Of a stretch of DNA of 64,000 nucleotides, positions 48,054-58,528 are shown one piece after another. The position numbers and the translations under genes are program-made. The stretch covers positions 62,001 through 126,000 of the forward strand of contig NZ_LZDS01000023.1 in the NCBI RefSeq assembly GCF_001678755.1, given 5' to 3'. The notes beneath the pieces are model-generated. The model was not told the origin of the DNA. It ran no database searches and saw only the letters and a list, made by a program, of their open reading frames with translations. The DNA comes from Acinetobacter gandensis (GTDB lineage: Bacteria > Pseudomonadota > Gammaproteobacteria > Pseudomonadales > Moraxellaceae). Positions within the stretch are counted from its first letter, which is position 1, and each line of letters starts with the position of its first letter.

Positions 48054-50120
48054 CTAAGATTTAAGACTCATACTTTCTTCAAGTCGTGCCACTTCCATGG
48101 GTAACCCTAACAAATAACCTTGAAGTTGTTGGCAGCCTAAACGCGTTAAAATATCGGCTTGTAATGGTGTTTCAATTCCTTCCGCTGTGACGTTTAATCC
48201 TAACTTCACTGCCAATTGAATAATACTTTCTAAAATCATTTCTTCTTTCGAATTTGGTGTTAAATCATGAATAAATTCACGGTCAATTTTTAATTCATCG
48301 ACAGGTAAATTTTTCAGATATAAGAAACTCGAATGCCCTGTACCAAAATCATCAATGGCAACTTTAATGCCCATTTTACGTAAGCGTTCGAAGGTTGCAA
48401 TACTGGCATCAATATGATGCATTGCCGTGGATTCTGTAATTTCAATAATTAAATGCGCAGGACTAATTTCATAACGATCAAATAGCATTTCTAAAGTATT
48501 AAATAAATGCTTATGCTCAAACTGAACCGCAGATAGATTGACCGCTATCGGGTAAAGCGGCATACCCAACTTTTCCCACAGTTGAATTTGTTTACATGCT
48601 TCTTCCAACGCCCAATAACCCATTGGAATAATCAAACCGGTTTTTTCAGCACCATTAATAAACATGTTAGGTGTCAACATACCCAGAGTTGGGTGCTTCC
48701 AGCGTATTAACGCTTCAACGCCACAAATTTCACGGTCTTTGGCATTAAATTTGGGTTGATAAAATAAGACAAACTGATGTTCTTCTACGGCTTTATACAG
48801 ATCGTTGATCAGTTTAGTTTGACTCTTTTCTTCATGCTGATCGACGGTATAACTAAACACCGAGTAAGTATTTCGTCCTTGATACTTTGATGTGAGCATG
48901 GCTGCATCTGCATTAATCAGCAAGTCTTGTAGATTTGAGCCATGCTCAGGATACATCGCAATACCAATACTGCCTGAAATATTTATTTCTTTGCCCGCAA
49001 TCAAGAAACTCTCTTGCATCAGCTCTAAAATTTTTTCAGACATTTCAGCAGCGGTTTCGACTGTAGCTGACTCTAATACCATCAAAAATTCATCGCCACC
49101 AATGCGTAATAATTTAGATTTTTCATCTAAAAGTCGATGAATTTTGGTCGCCATCTGAATCAGCAATTGATCTCCAACGTGGTGACCAAAAACATCATTC
49201 ACCGCTTTAAAACGGTCAATATCTATATATAAAAAGGCGATTTCTTGTTGGTGAACTCGGTGCTCGGTAAATAAAAAGTGAGCATACTCAGCTAAAAACA
49301 ATCGGTTTGGCAGTCGAGTTAAATTGTCTTGAACAGCTTGATTTGCCAATTCACGATTGGCGCGCATGAGCTGAATATTTCGCTGTTCCAAACGCTGTTC
49401 AAGCACTGCAACACTAAAAGCAGCAATAAGCACCAAGCAAGTGACAAACAGTACAGTGAACAATAATAAGTTCTGGTTCAAATGTGCAGCGACAACTGCA
49501 TCCATCGAATTTAATGGATAGAAATTGACACCTGCCATCGCCATATAATGCATACCTACGATGCTAAATGTCAGCATCAAAGCTACAAATATGTTCATCG
49601 CTTGGCGTTTACGGCCTGCATATTTACTTTTAAATATCAGCCAAAAGGCTAAACCCGCCCCACTGACAGCAACCAGCACAGAACAAATCACAATGAGTGG
49701 AGAATAACGTTGCTCATAACCTTCGACCATTAACCCGAGCATACCGGTGTAATGCATGCCAGAAATACCCAGGCCCATGAGCACAGAACCAAGGATTAAA
49801 CGCGGCAATGGAAGCGTTGGACGTGTGGTCAACCACACGGCAAAAGTTGAAGCAATGAACGCAATTAAATAAGAAGTAAAAGTTAAACCGGCATCAAAAC
49901 TATGATTTGCAGGTAAATGACTCCCCATCATACCTACAAAATGCATGCACCAAATCGCAGCACCTAAAATCGCACCACTAATAATTAATATGATATTTTC
50001 ATATCTAGGCCGAGTTCCACGAAACAGCATTTGCTCCAATGAAACTGCAAAGTAGCAGCTCAGTAACGCAACTACGATAGAACCGGCGACCAGACTGTAA
50101 TCATAATGTATATGGGTCAT
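48054..50120 (-). CDS. MHYT-GGDEF-EAL cyclic-di-GMP enzyme
   Basis: A 688-residue membrane signalling protein. Residues 1-240 form seven predicted membrane helices with three MHYT-type motifs (MHFVGM, MHYTGM, MHYMAM), a putative sensor for oxygen, CO or NO through metal. A GGDEF domain follows, with an intact RIGGDEF site near residue 342. The EAL domain shows EALIRWKHP, EITESTAMH, DDFGTGHSSFLYLK and TAEGIET, so all main phosphodiesterase residues are present. Both activities are possible. Orn, encoded nearby, would finish the breakdown of pGpG. Confidence 0.92.
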   Translation of the reverse strand: MTHIHYDYSLVAGSIVVALLSCYFAVSLEQMLFRGTRPRYENIILIISGAILGAAIWCMHFVGMMGSHLPANHSFDAGLTFTSYLIAFIASTFAVWLTTRPTLPLPRLILGSVLMGLGISGMHYTGMLGLMVEGYEQRYSPLIVICSVLVAVSGAGLAFWLIFKSKYAGRKRQAMNIFVALMLTFSIVGMHYMAMAGVNFYPLNSMDAVVAAHLNQNLLLFTVLFVTCLVLIAAFSVAVLEQRLEQRNIQLMRANRELANQAVQDNLTRLPNRLFLAEYAHFLFTEHRVHQQEIAFLYIDIDRFKAVNDVFGHHVGDQLLIQMATKIHRLLDEKSKLLRIGGDEFLMVLESATVETAAEMSEKILELMQESFLIAGKEINISGSIGIAMYPEHGSNLQDLLINADAAMLTSKYQGRNTYSVFSYTVDQHEEKSQTKLINDLYKAVEEHQFVLFYQPKFNAKDREICGVEALIRWKHPTLGMLTPNMFINGAEKTGLIIPMGYWALEEACKQIQLWEKLGMPLYPIAVNLSAVQFEHKHLFNTLEMLFDRYEISPAHLIIEITESTAMHHIDASIATFERLRKMGIKVAIDDFGTGHSSFLYLKNLPVDELKIDREFIHDLTPNSKEEMILESIIQLAVKLGLNVTAEGIETPLQADILTRLGCQQLQGYLLGLPMEVARLEESMSLKS

Positions 50121-50478
50121 ATAGCGTTCCGCTTAGGTTCCCGTTGCTCATTTAACCACTATCGTCAATATTTTTCTCTTTTCTTACAACTTGTTAGCTT
50201 TTGAAAATCGGCTATTTCAGTCGTTATTTGCTTAGAATCCAATACTATAGAGTTTCGGTCAAGTGTTTCTTTCAAGTTTTCAGTTAACTGGTAAAATTTA
50301 AAAAAAATCTTTGACTTCAATCACTAAATTAAAAAATTATGCTGAAAAAGTACAACCTATCTTAAACACTTAACTTTACAAATTATATGGTCAAAACAAT
50401 CATATCTTTATTTTCTAGCTATCTGACCCTTTTCAATATCAACCTGGTTTCATGAATAACAAAAAAAAATCGCCAAAA
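50121..50478. other. Intergenic region between the c-di-GMP enzyme and prc
   Basis: About 360 bp, AT-rich. It should hold the promoter of the c-di-GMP gene. I see no gene or repeat. Confidence 0.4.
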
Positions 50479-50514
50479 AAAAAAGCAGCAAATCGAAATT
50501 CGCTGCTTTTTTCA
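50479..50514 (-). terminator. Intrinsic terminator downstream of prc
   Basis: Stem GCAGC with inner pairs (AAT and ATT) and GCTGC, followed on the minus strand by about ten T. It lies about 55 bp past the prc stop. Confidence 0.82.
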
Positions 50515-50566
50515 ACCATAAATCTAAAAACTCGGCATTTAGTCACTGAGCACAATTAATTTAGCA

Positions 50567-52774
50567 TTATTTAGTGGTTGGCTTTGCTGCTGTTCCTTGC
50601 AGTTTTGCATAGTCCAATAATACATTTGCCGCTTCAGAAACAAATACTTCTTCTTCAGGTAAAGCTGGACGTTGGTTAGCTTTCATTTTCGCACGAGCTT
50701 CTACCAAAGCATCCATCGATGCTTGGTAACTTTCCCAATTCGCATATGGTTTCTGACCAACCACTTTGCGGCGTTGATTTTCAGCATCTAAAGATTTTTG
50801 CTCTAGAGCTAACAGTTCTGCTTTGCGTTTGTTTAAATCAAGCACGATACGCTTTTGTTCATCGGTTTTCTTCGCAATAGCTGTACGTTGTTCCAAGTAC
50901 TTAAATTGCGGATCAATGCTGACACGTTGTTGTGATGACTTAATCAAATCAGGTACATAAGCTTGGATCGAGCCTTCACGTTTAAAGGGTGCTGTTGGAA
51001 TCGTATCCCACTGTAATGCATTTTTGGATTTGCGTTCACCGAATTCTTCGTTGTAGATATCAACCAGTTTAATATCAGGCACAACACCTTTATTTTGGGT
51101 ACTGCCGCCAGTCACACGGTAAAACTTACGTTGGGTCAAGGTTGCCTGACCATAAGCCAAGGTATCCAATTGAACTTGAGCTGTACCCTTACCTGTCGTC
51201 GTGCTACCAATCACTACACCACGTTCATAGTCTTGGATTGCAGCAGAGTAAATTTCACTTGCTGAAGCAGAAGCCAAATTAATCAATACAGCTAACGGGC
51301 CTGCATAGCTTTGTGCACCACCATCGTCATCTTCAAATACGCTCACGTTACCATTACCATCACGAATTTGAACAACAGGACCCGATTTGATCACTTGACC
51401 CAACATACGCGCAACTTCTTCAAGAGAGCCACCCGGGTTGTTACGTAAATCAATGATGATCCCTTCGACATTTTGAGCATCTAAGGCTTTCAATGCTTTA
51501 TTGGTATCTTCTGAAACAGAGCGATATTCAGTACCTGCACGACGTGCACGATAGTTTAAGTAGAATGATGGAATTTCAATCACACCAAACTTATGCTTTT
51601 TGCCCTCACGTTCGATTTCAACCGTGCGTGATCGCACACCAGCATCTTCTTCTTGAATCACATCACGAACAATCGTTACGTTACGCGCTTGGTTCATCGC
51701 AGCACCCGCGCCTAATAGGCGTAAAGTCACTTTGGTGCCACGTTTACCACGAATCAGCCCTACAATTTCATTGCTCGGCCAACCAATGACATCCACCATT
51801 TTGTCGCCATCTTGTGCCACAGCAATAATGCGATCACCTGATTTGACTTGGCCAGACTTACTGGCTGGGCCACCTTCTACGATGGTTTCAATTTTGGTGT
51901 AATCTTCATTTCCGCGTTCTGGACGAATCGATACCCCAATGCCTTCCAGCTGTAGTGTGGTTTGACGGTTCAACTCCATCGCATCTACAGGTGGGAAATA
52001 GTTACTATGCGGATCATAGGTTAACATCATCGCATTAAGGGTTTTATCAAGCACATCATCACTTTTCAAACGGCTAATACGTTCAAGTTGACGCGTATAA
52101 CGTTTAGTCAAAGTCTGCGCTGGAGTTAGATCTTCAGGGCCAGTTAAATCCTGGCCATTGGCTAACTCAGGATTATCTTTTAACGCTTTCTGTTTGGCTT
52201 TTTCTTCTTCTTTACTGATGGTTAAGTTGATTAACTGTGAAACCAACATTTTATTCCAATGCGCGCGTTGTTCATCAGTCGTTTTAAAGAAGGCCGCTTT
52301 TTCACGATCAGTTTCAATATAAGTATTCGGTTGATTTAAATTTTGCGGCTTTTTCAGTTCTTCCAACATATAGGTATAGAACTGTTTTAAACGATCACGA
52401 TATTGAGCGTGAATCTCATATGGGCCTGCTAAATTACCAGCTTTTAAGTTTGCACCAAAAGTCGAACCAAAGCGCTTTTTATAGCTTTCAATGTCTGGTG
52501 CCAAAAACAATGTATGTTCCGGATCAATACTATCGATATAAAAATCTAAAATACGATTAGAGGTATTGGCGTCTAAACGTTGATTTAAATAGTGTTGACG
52601 GTCTACCAAAGTCGCGAGTTGACGCGAGACTAATGCCTGCTCTTGAGTGGGTTGAATGCTGGTAGCTGCAACTGCTTCAGTATTATTGGCAGCAATTGCA
52701 TCATTTACTACATGGGTAAAAAAGAATCCACCTGTCGCAATCGCAACGGCACAAGCTATTGTTTGAAGTTTCAT
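50567..52774 (-). CDS. prc: Tail-specific (C-terminal processing) periplasmic protease Prc
   Basis: Periplasmic S41-family serine protease (Tsp) that degrades or trims proteins with apolar C-termini, including murein hydrolases and lipoproteins. An N-terminal signal sequence is followed by a long helical domain (about 50-240). The PDZ domain begins LEGIGVSIRPERGN, and the S41 core has the catalytic Ser in ASASASEIYSAAIQ and Lys in GSTTTGKGTAQVQL. A C-terminal DUF3340-type helical region follows. The 735-residue length is slightly above the E. coli enzyme. Confidence 0.95.
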   Translation of the reverse strand: MKLQTIACAVAIATGGFFFTHVVNDAIAANNTEAVAATSIQPTQEQALVSRQLATLVDRQHYLNQRLDANTSNRILDFYIDSIDPEHTLFLAPDIESYKKRFGSTFGANLKAGNLAGPYEIHAQYRDRLKQFYTYMLEELKKPQNLNQPNTYIETDREKAAFFKTTDEQRAHWNKMLVSQLINLTISKEEEKAKQKALKDNPELANGQDLTGPEDLTPAQTLTKRYTRQLERISRLKSDDVLDKTLNAMMLTYDPHSNYFPPVDAMELNRQTTLQLEGIGVSIRPERGNEDYTKIETIVEGGPASKSGQVKSGDRIIAVAQDGDKMVDVIGWPSNEIVGLIRGKRGTKVTLRLLGAGAAMNQARNVTIVRDVIQEEDAGVRSRTVEIEREGKKHKFGVIEIPSFYLNYRARRAGTEYRSVSEDTNKALKALDAQNVEGIIIDLRNNPGGSLEEVARMLGQVIKSGPVVQIRDGNGNVSVFEDDDGGAQSYAGPLAVLINLASASASEIYSAAIQDYERGVVIGSTTTGKGTAQVQLDTLAYGQATLTQRKFYRVTGGSTQNKGVVPDIKLVDIYNEEFGERKSKNALQWDTIPTAPFKREGSIQAYVPDLIKSSQQRVSIDPQFKYLEQRTAIAKKTDEQKRIVLDLNKRKAELLALEQKSLDAENQRRKVVGQKPYANWESYQASMDALVEARAKMKANQRPALPEEEVFVSEAANVLLDYAKLQGTAAKPTTK

Positions 52775-52975
52775 AAATAATTCGTACTTCCTTGGTATTT
52801 AGACCAATATCACCGTGTTGGTTTTCGACTTGAATTGAATATATTCAAAATCTTAAACAACTTAATATGTTTATGTCGTGTAGTTTTATCATAATCTCTG
52901 CTGACAAAGTGTAGCAAATCATTGCAGAATTCAGGTATTGTTTTTCCTTAAAAATTCCAACACGGACCCCCGAAT

Positions 52976-53998
52976 ATGATTGGCGCATTAATGCTCGACA
53001 TTGCTGGCACAGAACTCACTCAAGAAGATATTGAACTATTAAAGGCTCCGCAAGTCGGCGGCATGATTTTATTTGGCCGCAACATTGAATCTCCTGAACA
53101 AGTTCGTGCTTTAACCGATCATATGCGTCAGATTCGTCCTGATATATTAATCGCTGTCGATCAGGAAGGTGGTCGTGTACAACGCCTGAAACAAGGCTTC
53201 ACCCTCCTCCCTGCGATGGGTAAGTTTGGCGAACTATACTTAAGTGAACCTGAAAAAGCCTTAGAACTTGCCGATCAATGTGGCTGGTTAATGGCGACGG
53301 AAGTGCTTGCGGTGGGTATTGATTTTAGTTTCGCACCGGTATTGGATCTTAATGATGTTAGCGATGTCATTGGTGATCGTGGCTTTGCAAAAAATATGCA
53401 AGACATTATTCCATTAGCAAGTGCCTTCTTAAAAGGCATGAAACGTGCGGGTATGGCCTCGACCGGAAAGCATTTCCCAGGCCACGGTTCGGTGAAAGCG
53501 GATTCTCATGTCGCAGCTGCAATTGACCATCGCAGCTATGATGAAATCTACCAAAAAGACATGCAAAGTTTTATTCAACTGCAACCACAACTTGATGCCT
53601 TAATGCCCGCGCATGTGATTTATGAACAAGTCGATCCAAATCCTGCTGGTTTCTCACCGTATTGGATTCAAAAAGTGTTACGTGAGCAATTACAATTTGA
53701 TGGCGTGTTATTTTCTGACGATTTAAGTATGCAAGCCGCATGCGTGGCTGGTGACGCTGACGCTCGTATTCAAGCCGCTTTAAATGCAGGTTGTGACATG
53801 GGCTTAGTATGCAATAGCCGTGAATCTGCATGTGTTGCACTCGATGGCATTCAAAATCTAGCCTTGCCAAACCAAGAGCGTTTGGAACGCATGCGCGGTA
53901 AAATCCCTCAAATTGCGATGGGGCAAGCTATAGAACTTGGCACTGATTGGCAGACTGTTCGAAACCGCATTGTCGATTTTAAAAATCAATATTGCTAA
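52976..53998 (+). CDS. nagZ: Beta-N-acetylhexosaminidase NagZ
   Basis: Cytosolic GH3 enzyme of peptidoglycan recycling; it removes GlcNAc from anhydro-muropeptides. The GH3 signature GKHFPGHGSVKADSH, which includes the catalytic His loop, lies near residues 162-176. The nucleophile Asp is in LFSDDLSMQAA, and the opening IGALMLDIAGTELTQEDIELL is characteristic. The 340-residue length is normal. Transcribed alone with its own terminator. Confidence 0.95.
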   Translation: MIGALMLDIAGTELTQEDIELLKAPQVGGMILFGRNIESPEQVRALTDHMRQIRPDILIAVDQEGGRVQRLKQGFTLLPAMGKFGELYLSEPEKALELADQCGWLMATEVLAVGIDFSFAPVLDLNDVSDVIGDRGFAKNMQDIIPLASAFLKGMKRAGMASTGKHFPGHGSVKADSHVAAAIDHRSYDEIYQKDMQSFIQLQPQLDALMPAHVIYEQVDPNPAGFSPYWIQKVLREQLQFDGVLFSDDLSMQAACVAGDADARIQAALNAGCDMGLVCNSRESACVALDGIQNLALPNQERLERMRGKIPQIAMGQAIELGTDWQTVRNRIVDFKNQYC

Positions 53999-54023
53999 GG
54001 TTTAAGCTGAATTGATCGATCAC

Positions 54024-54056
54024 AAAAGGAACACGACAAGGTGTTCCTTTTTTTAT
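54024..54056 (+). terminator. Intrinsic terminator after nagZ
   Basis: Stem AAAAGGAACAC and GTGTTCCTTTT with a six-base loop and a T-run. Confidence 0.9.
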
Positions 54057-54138
54057 ATGATAAAAACAAACAAATACAGCTTGCCGCTATCAATTCGGTT
54101 AAGCCTAAACAATTAAAACAACATTAGGTCAGGATGAC

Positions 54139-55008
54139 ATGACAGACAGTTTATCGGAACATCGCCATATTTCATTTACCGCCCATTACACTGGATATAT
54201 TTGGTATAGCATGGGCATTTCACATCCAGTCTTTGCCACCAGCAAAGGTAAATTTTTAGCACGCATGGTACACCCACTCGAAAGTTGGGCAGAAAAAAAT
54301 GTTGGCGGCAGCATGCGTTCCACCTTAAAACAGCGTCATGCCATGATTGATCAACATCTTGATCAACTCATTGCAAAATTTCCAAATTTACAAGTACTTG
54401 AAATAGCCTGTGGACTATCGCCACGAGGCTGGAATTTCCGTAGTAAACATCCACAAATTGATTATCGTGAACTTGATTTGCCTGATATGGCAAAAATTAA
54501 GACCCAAGCCTTACAGAAAATTGATCAACAATCGCCTGAAGTTTTAACAGCAGATATTTTTAGTCAAGACTTTGAACGCGCCTTTAATGTTTTTGATCCC
54601 GAGCGTCCATTGGTAGTCATAAGTGAAGGTCTCATTAATTATTTTGATCAAAACTTATTAAACCAATTACTTGAAGGAATTTGCAAATATGGTGCTTCAT
54701 TTCAAGAACTACATTACCTAACAGACATCTATCCTGAACCGGTTAAAAATCGTCTTGCACGCTTTATTTGGGGCAGCAGCAAACTGCTTAAAGTCATGTC
54801 ACGTAGTGCATTTACCTTCCACTTTCAAAACCCAGAAGAATTGCAGCAGTTTTTTAGCAAGGCTGGATTTAGCGCAGTCGATGTCATTCAACCTACCTTC
54901 TATTTTTCACAAGAAACCGCCGAACAAGTGATCCCCTTTCAGAATGCAGATGAGCATTTGGGGGATTTGGTTTGGATGGTGCATACAAGCATAAAAAAAC
55001 AGCGTTAA
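54139..55008 (+). CDS. Class I SAM-dependent methyltransferase (LCMT/PPM1-like)
   Basis: A 289-residue protein. The SAM-binding segment reads LQVLEIACGLSPRGWNF near residues 87-103, followed by a second acidic strand end in YRELDLPDM, as in leucine-carboxyl-methyltransferase-like enzymes. FQELHYLTDIYPEPV and a C-terminal block (FFSKAGFSAVDVIQPTFYF) follow. The substrate is unknown. Its last codons are part of the terminator hairpin. It is convergent with the hydrolase-PilZ gene. Confidence 0.78.
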   Translation: MTDSLSEHRHISFTAHYTGYIWYSMGISHPVFATSKGKFLARMVHPLESWAEKNVGGSMRSTLKQRHAMIDQHLDQLIAKFPNLQVLEIACGLSPRGWNFRSKHPQIDYRELDLPDMAKIKTQALQKIDQQSPEVLTADIFSQDFERAFNVFDPERPLVVISEGLINYFDQNLLNQLLEGICKYGASFQELHYLTDIYPEPVKNRLARFIWGSSKLLKVMSRSAFTFHFQNPEELQQFFSKAGFSAVDVIQPTFYFSQETAEQVIPFQNADEHLGDLVWMVHTSIKKQR

Positions 55009-55023
55009 TACGCTGTTTTTTTT
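54993..55023. terminator. Bidirectional terminator overlapping the methyltransferase stop codon
   Basis: Stem AAAAAACAGCG and CGCTGTTTTTT with a six-base loop containing the stop codon; both directions have a T-run. It serves the two convergent genes. Confidence 0.85.
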
Positions 55024-55038
55024 CAAATATTCAAAGTT

Positions 55039-56367
55039 TTATCCTACTGCTTCTAACAACATCATCTCTTCTTTTTGACGTGCGACAAAACGCAATAAAC
55101 GTTCTGCAATATCAAAACTGCCATGCTTAAACAGCGCGCGAATTTGTTGATTTTCAATTTCAAAGATGAGGCATTCAATTTTAAATTCGCCTTCATCATC
55201 CTCTAAATGCAAGGCTAAATCACGCGGGTACTGTGCTGCTACGTCAGCCATCCCCTCAGAAATATCGAGCAGTACACCAAAGTAATTCAAATCTACAATA
55301 CCGACCTCCATACACAATTCTGAGTGTCGATACGATAGATGCGTAAATGGTTGATGAACCTGTATACGCTCCTCACCACGGCGCTCAATTTTTTGCATTT
55401 GCTCACGGCTCATTGGAATGATGCCATCTAAGTGCTGAATGGACTCACCTCTGAGATAAGTCGCAAATAAGTTCATGGTTTCTTTACGACGTTGTAATTG
55501 AGGTAAATGATCAGCATTGGCAATCATGGCAAATTGCATATTTGGGCATTGCAACGCAAACCCGGCATTTTCATGTGGCAAAGTAAAGCTGTCATACTGC
55601 CCACAGGACACTAAAACATCACATTGTGGAATGGGCACATCTTGCAAACGGAGTAAGCGATTACAGTTAATGTCGTAACGCTCTTGTTCAGTATTGGTAA
55701 ATTCAGCCATTTGCCTAAAGAATAAACGCTTTGCTGTCGGTGACATACGCGTTACATCCAATTTGGCATGATTTACCAAGTACAAAATCACCGCTTGGCC
55801 AAACTCATCCATGCGCTGCTCTTTCATCAAATGCAGCGACTCTTCGAGTAACATACGCCAGCTTTTACGGGTTTTCTGCATCACACCCATTAAAATCATG
55901 CGATCGATCAGTTCAGGACGTTGATCCGCCAAACCCGCTGCCACGACAGAACCGAGCGACATTCCCATCACAGAGACTTTTTCTAGGCCAACAATATCCA
56001 TCCACACACCGAGCATTTTGGCTAAATCACCGAGTTCCAATGTACCAGCTGAAATACCACTATCGACATTGGTAATCTGCTGATTTGAACCCATCGATGG
56101 CATATCAATTAGAATGATCGGCCCAGCTGCAAAGAGTTGTTCAACACAATATTTGTAGGAATTAAAGTTTTGAAATGCACCACCAATAATCACAATCGGC
56201 GTACGGTGAATGGTTTCAGGCTGTGCGATTGCCATATATTCAACTTTCCAGCCATCAATCCATGTTGTTCTGGCTGGCTGCTTAAAGCTTTGTTTGTCAT
56301 AAAGATCAAAAAAACTGTAATGCGTACTTTCCTGTACTTCTGGATCCATTTGGATAATGGAATTCAT
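55039..56367 (-). CDS. Alpha/beta-hydrolase with C-terminal PilZ-like region
   Basis: I use the ATG at 56367 (442 residues, MNSIIQMDPEVQ), because GGAGGAAAGG lies directly upstream; an ATG five codons earlier overlaps that site. Residues 50-300 form an alpha/beta-hydrolase: PIVIIGGAFQNFNSYKY (oxyanion region), nucleophile elbow GMSLGSV near residue 137, and a late His in IANADHLPQL. Residues 330-430 resemble a PilZ domain: RRGEERI at its start and DLNYFGVLLDI in place of the usual DxSxxG. The partly altered motif leaves c-di-GMP binding open. A terminator lies downstream. Confidence 0.72.
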   Translation of the reverse strand: MNSIIQMDPEVQESTHYSFFDLYDKQSFKQPARTTWIDGWKVEYMAIAQPETIHRTPIVIIGGAFQNFNSYKYCVEQLFAAGPIILIDMPSMGSNQQITNVDSGISAGTLELGDLAKMLGVWMDIVGLEKVSVMGMSLGSVVAAGLADQRPELIDRMILMGVMQKTRKSWRMLLEESLHLMKEQRMDEFGQAVILYLVNHAKLDVTRMSPTAKRLFFRQMAEFTNTEQERYDINCNRLLRLQDVPIPQCDVLVSCGQYDSFTLPHENAGFALQCPNMQFAMIANADHLPQLQRRKETMNLFATYLRGESIQHLDGIIPMSREQMQKIERRGEERIQVHQPFTHLSYRHSELCMEVGIVDLNYFGVLLDISEGMADVAAQYPRDLALHLEDDEGEFKIECLIFEIENQQIRALFKHGSFDIAERLLRFVARQKEEMMLLEAVG

Positions 56368-56671
56368 ATTCCTTTCCTCCATTCCTGCCTTATTTTTATT
56401 GTCAGGAATTCATTCAGAGAACTCTGCTCGACTCAGCATCCTGCTCTTTAATCATTATTTGTACGACTTCAATGTCGCTATTGTTTCATTCTATACAGAG
56501 GTTCATTTTACAAGCAACCAATATCCATGCCGCTTATCTACTTTTAACTATAAAATAATTTCAAAATGTTAATTCGCGCAGTGATCAATTACTTAAACTC
56601 AGTATTGGTGCTTCATTGTTCAGGCGCAGGCTGTTAATATCAAGATGAAATTTCTAAGTGATCAAACCGCT

Positions 56672-57937
56672 ATGCAAGAGTCGATTGAACAATATATGCA
56701 AACGGTAGGACTACAAGCACGCAAAGCATCTCGTGTGCTTGCTGGCGCTTCTACCCAGACCAAAAACAATGCCTTATCAGCAATCTACACTGCGTTACAG
56801 AACAGTGAGACTGCGATTTTGGCCGCTAACCAAGTGGATATGACAAAAGCGCATAACAACAACTTGGATAGTGCTCTACTTGATCGCTTAGAACTTACCC
56901 CCACACGCTTTAAAGGCATGTTACAAGGCCTAAAAGATGTCATTGGTCTCACTGACCCGATTGGTGAAATTACAGATATGGCATTCCGCCCTTCTGGCAT
57001 TCAACTGGGCAAAATGCGTGTTCCTTTAGGTGTCGTGGGCATGATTTACGAATCACGTCCAAACGTAACGCTTGAAGCTGCATCGTTGGCATTAAAATCA
57101 GGCAATGCGATTATTTTGCGTGGCGGTTCTGAAGCCTTGGAATCGAATCAAGCAATTGCTGAAGCGATTCAACATGGTTTAAAAGCTGCTGGTGTACCAG
57201 AACATGCTGTACAAGTGATTAATACGGCTGATCGTGCAGCTGTCGGTCAGTTAATTACCATGTCTGAATATGTCGATGTGATCGTTCCGCGTGGTGGTAA
57301 AGGCCTGATTGAACGTATTACCAATGATGCACGCGTTCCTGTGATTAAACATTTAGATGGTAATTGCCATGTTTTTGTTGAAGCACAAGCAGATCTACAA
57401 AAAGCATTACCGATTGCACTAAATGCGAAAACCCATCGTTATGGCGTATGTAATGCCATGGAAACCTTATTGGTTGACGACAATGTCGCGGAAGAGTTCT
57501 TACCGCGCATCGCAGAACTCTATGCAGAGAAAAAAGTGGAATTACGTGGCTGTGCAGTAACGCAACGCATTTTGGGTTCATCTGTGATTGCTGCAACTGA
57601 AGAAGATTGGTACACCGAGTATTTAGGTCCAATTTTGGCTGTGAAAGTCGTGTCTGGTCTAGATGAAGCCATTGAACATATCAACAAATATGGTTCACAT
57701 CATACTGACTCCATTATTACCGAAAACTTCAGCCTTGCACGTCAGTTCTTAGCACGCGTAGATTCAAGCTCAGTGATGATTAATGCATCGACTCGTTTTG
57801 CTGATGGTTTTGAATATGGTCTAGGTGCGGAAATTGGAATTTCAACCGATAAAATTCATGCCCGCGGCCCAGTTGGACTTGAAGGCTTGACCTCTCAAAA
57901 ATGGGTGGTTTTCGGTGATGGTCAAATTCGTCAATAA
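56672..57937 (+). CDS. proA: Gamma-glutamyl phosphate reductase
   Basis: Second enzyme of proline synthesis: NADPH reduction of glutamyl phosphate to the semialdehyde. I use the ATG at 56672 (421 residues, [13 protein letters not shown]), as in the Acinetobacter homologues I recall; an in-frame ATG at 56645 adds nine residues, and neither has a strong ribosome site. The catalytic Cys lies in [14 protein letters not shown] near residue 269, with the aldehyde-dehydrogenase type nucleotide region around [16 protein letters not shown]. Transcribed alone; proB is not nearby. Confidence 0.95.
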   Translation: MQESIEQYMQTVGLQARKASRVLAGASTQTKNNALSAIYTALQNSETAILAANQVDMTKAHNNNLDSALLDRLELTPTRFKGMLQGLKDVIGLTDPIGEITDMAFRPSGIQLGKMRVPLGVVGMIYESRPNVTLEAASLALKSGNAIILRGGSEALESNQAIAEAIQHGLKAAGVPEHAVQVINTADRAAVGQLITMSEYVDVIVPRGGKGLIERITNDARVPVIKHLDGNCHVFVEAQADLQKALPIALNAKTHRYGVCNAMETLLVDDNVAEEFLPRIAELYAEKKVELRGCAVTQRILGSSVIAATEEDWYTEYLGPILAVKVVSGLDEAIEHINKYGSHHTDSIITENFSLARQFLARVDSSSVMINASTRFADGFEYGLGAEIGISTDKIHARGPVGLEGLTSQKWVVFGDGQIRQ

Positions 57938-58528
57938 AACTTGGCTAGCTTGAACTATTCATACGTTCAAATAAAACTTCAAATTAAAGCTGTGCTATGA
58001 CTTAAATAGCACAGCTTTTTTTTTTGGGGGGGGGATGGATCCATTCATTTAAGCCGTTCAAACAATATAGAACGGCTATTAAAAATAACTAGACTCTGCG
58101 TTCACAAGTCATAGCGATAAAAATTCAATAGGACTCAAATAAAAAATTAAACGATTCAGTAACCGTTAAAAGCTCGGTGAGTAGAAAGCCCTTACCGATT
58201 TATCTACAATTAAGTGAAAAATTAGAAATTTAGCTACAAATTAGCCAATACAAGATAGATTGGACATGTTATGTTCAAAAGAATGGAAATAAAGGATATG
58301 CGTTTTAAGTACTATTTTATTAATAAATGAAAACTATGAACTGATAAATTTTAATTATTATTGGTTTCATGGTCGATAGTGCTTAAGTCTAATCTCCTAA
58401 AGTCTATCTAGGACGATAAAAAAACCCATGTTAAAACATCATCACAGATCTAAATTGCACCAATATAAAACACTGCATTCAGATCAAAATTATGGATAAG
58501 TATTTCAATTAGAATCGGGTATTTAATC
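57938..58528. other. Intergenic region between proA and ackA
   Basis: About 590 bp. It contains the proA terminator and, joined to it, a T10-G9 homopolymer pair at 58016-58034. After that it is AT-rich with no gene; the ackA promoter must lie in it, but I cannot place it. Confidence 0.5.
57989..58027 (+). terminator. Intrinsic terminator after proA
   Basis: A perfect 10-bp stem (GCTGTGCTAT and ATAGCACAGC, loop GACTTAA) followed by ten T, then nine G. Confidence 0.92.
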
